Assembly (NCBI GenBank): GCA_947384645.1
Contig: CANDHX010000075.1
Coordinates: forward strand, 1 to 6,733
Length of the DNA stretch: 6,733 nt
Reading direction: 5' to 3'
Source: an uncultured Mycoplasmatota bacterium
GTDB lineage: Bacteria; Bacillota_I; Bacilli_A; RF39; UBA660
Positions 6,628-6,733 of the stretch are shown here, piece after piece (the first letter of the stretch is position 1; each line of letters begins with the position of its first letter). The position numbers and the translations under genes were made by a program. The notes beneath the pieces were generated by a model, which was not told the origin of the DNA, searched no databases, and worked only from the letters and a program-made list of their open reading frames with translations.

Positions 6628-6733
6628 ATGAAAAAAAGTTTATTTTTTAAAAGTGCTTTTATTTTACTAATCGGTTCTTTATTCACTAGAAGTTTAGGGT
6701 TCATTATAAGAATCGTTTTTACGAGGATAATAG
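6628..6733 (+). CDS. N-terminal fragment of a SpoVB/MurJ-type lipid or polysaccharide flippase
   Basis: Thirty-five codons plus one base run off the right edge. The visible protein starts MKKSLFFKSAFILLIGSLFT and goes on with RSLGFIIRIVFTRII. A basic start leading into a first membrane helix, then a LGFI-x-RI-x-x-TRII segment, is characteristic of SpoVB-like and related MOP-superfamily polysaccharide exporters. These flip lipid-linked glycans or peptidoglycan precursors across the membrane. The full protein would be about 450-550 residues with 12-14 helices, so over 90 percent is missing. No ATG, GTG or TTG other than 6628 lies in frame nearby: an in-frame TAG lies at 6610-6612 and no alternative start follows. 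The ribosome binding site is poor, with AGAG directly against the ATG and GAGG 19 nt upstream. The gene is divergent from the ATPase. The subfamily (SpoVB, MurJ-like or Wzx) cannot be fixed from this end. Confidence 0.75.
   Translation, partial: MKKSLFFKSAFILLIGSLFTRSLGFIIRIVFTRII

Overview
The window is AT-rich DNA with Gram-positive (Bacillota-type) features: Shine-Dalgarno-like sites, intrinsic terminators ending in U-tracts, a very large surface protein with an N-terminal signal/anchor and a C-terminal membrane anchor, and the start of a SpoVB/MurJ-like lipid flippase. Tryptophan is encoded by TGG and both complete genes end in TAA, so the standard bacterial code fits. A gut- or host-associated low-GC Bacillota (Bacilli, Erysipelotrichia or Clostridia) is my best guess. 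It rests on protein architecture only.

Layout from left to right. (1) 1-105, minus: first 35 codons of an unidentified protein with a membrane segment, with its own promoter at 136-164. (2) 185-4939, minus: a 1584-residue exported protein with NPCBM, helical region, transglutaminase-like Cys-His-Asp core, TPR-like helices, two beta-sandwich segments, F5/8 type C domain, four Ig-like repeats, Pro/Thr/Ser linker, membrane-proximal domain and C-terminal membrane helix. It has an extended -10 promoter and its own terminator. (3) 5083-6423, minus: a 446-residue AAA_14/DUF4143 ATPase, also with its own extended -10 promoter and terminator. (4) 6424-6627: a divergent intergenic region with a 14-bp palindrome in the ATPase promoter spacer, three copies of a 13-14 bp motif, and roughly helically spaced T-tracts. 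(5) 6628-6733, plus: the first 35 codons of a polysaccharide/lipid flippase of the SpoVB type.

Each gene looks like a separate transcription unit rather than part of an operon. The surface protein is the most notable item. Two putative carbohydrate-binding domains flank a predicted cysteine enzyme of the transglutaminase/papain fold, which suggests a cell-tethered enzyme acting on glycosylated or extracellular-matrix protein. The ATPase belongs to a widespread family with no settled function, and nothing here ties it to the surface protein beyond adjacency. The flippase would move undecaprenyl-linked glycans across the membrane, so the neighbourhood has a loose cell-surface theme.
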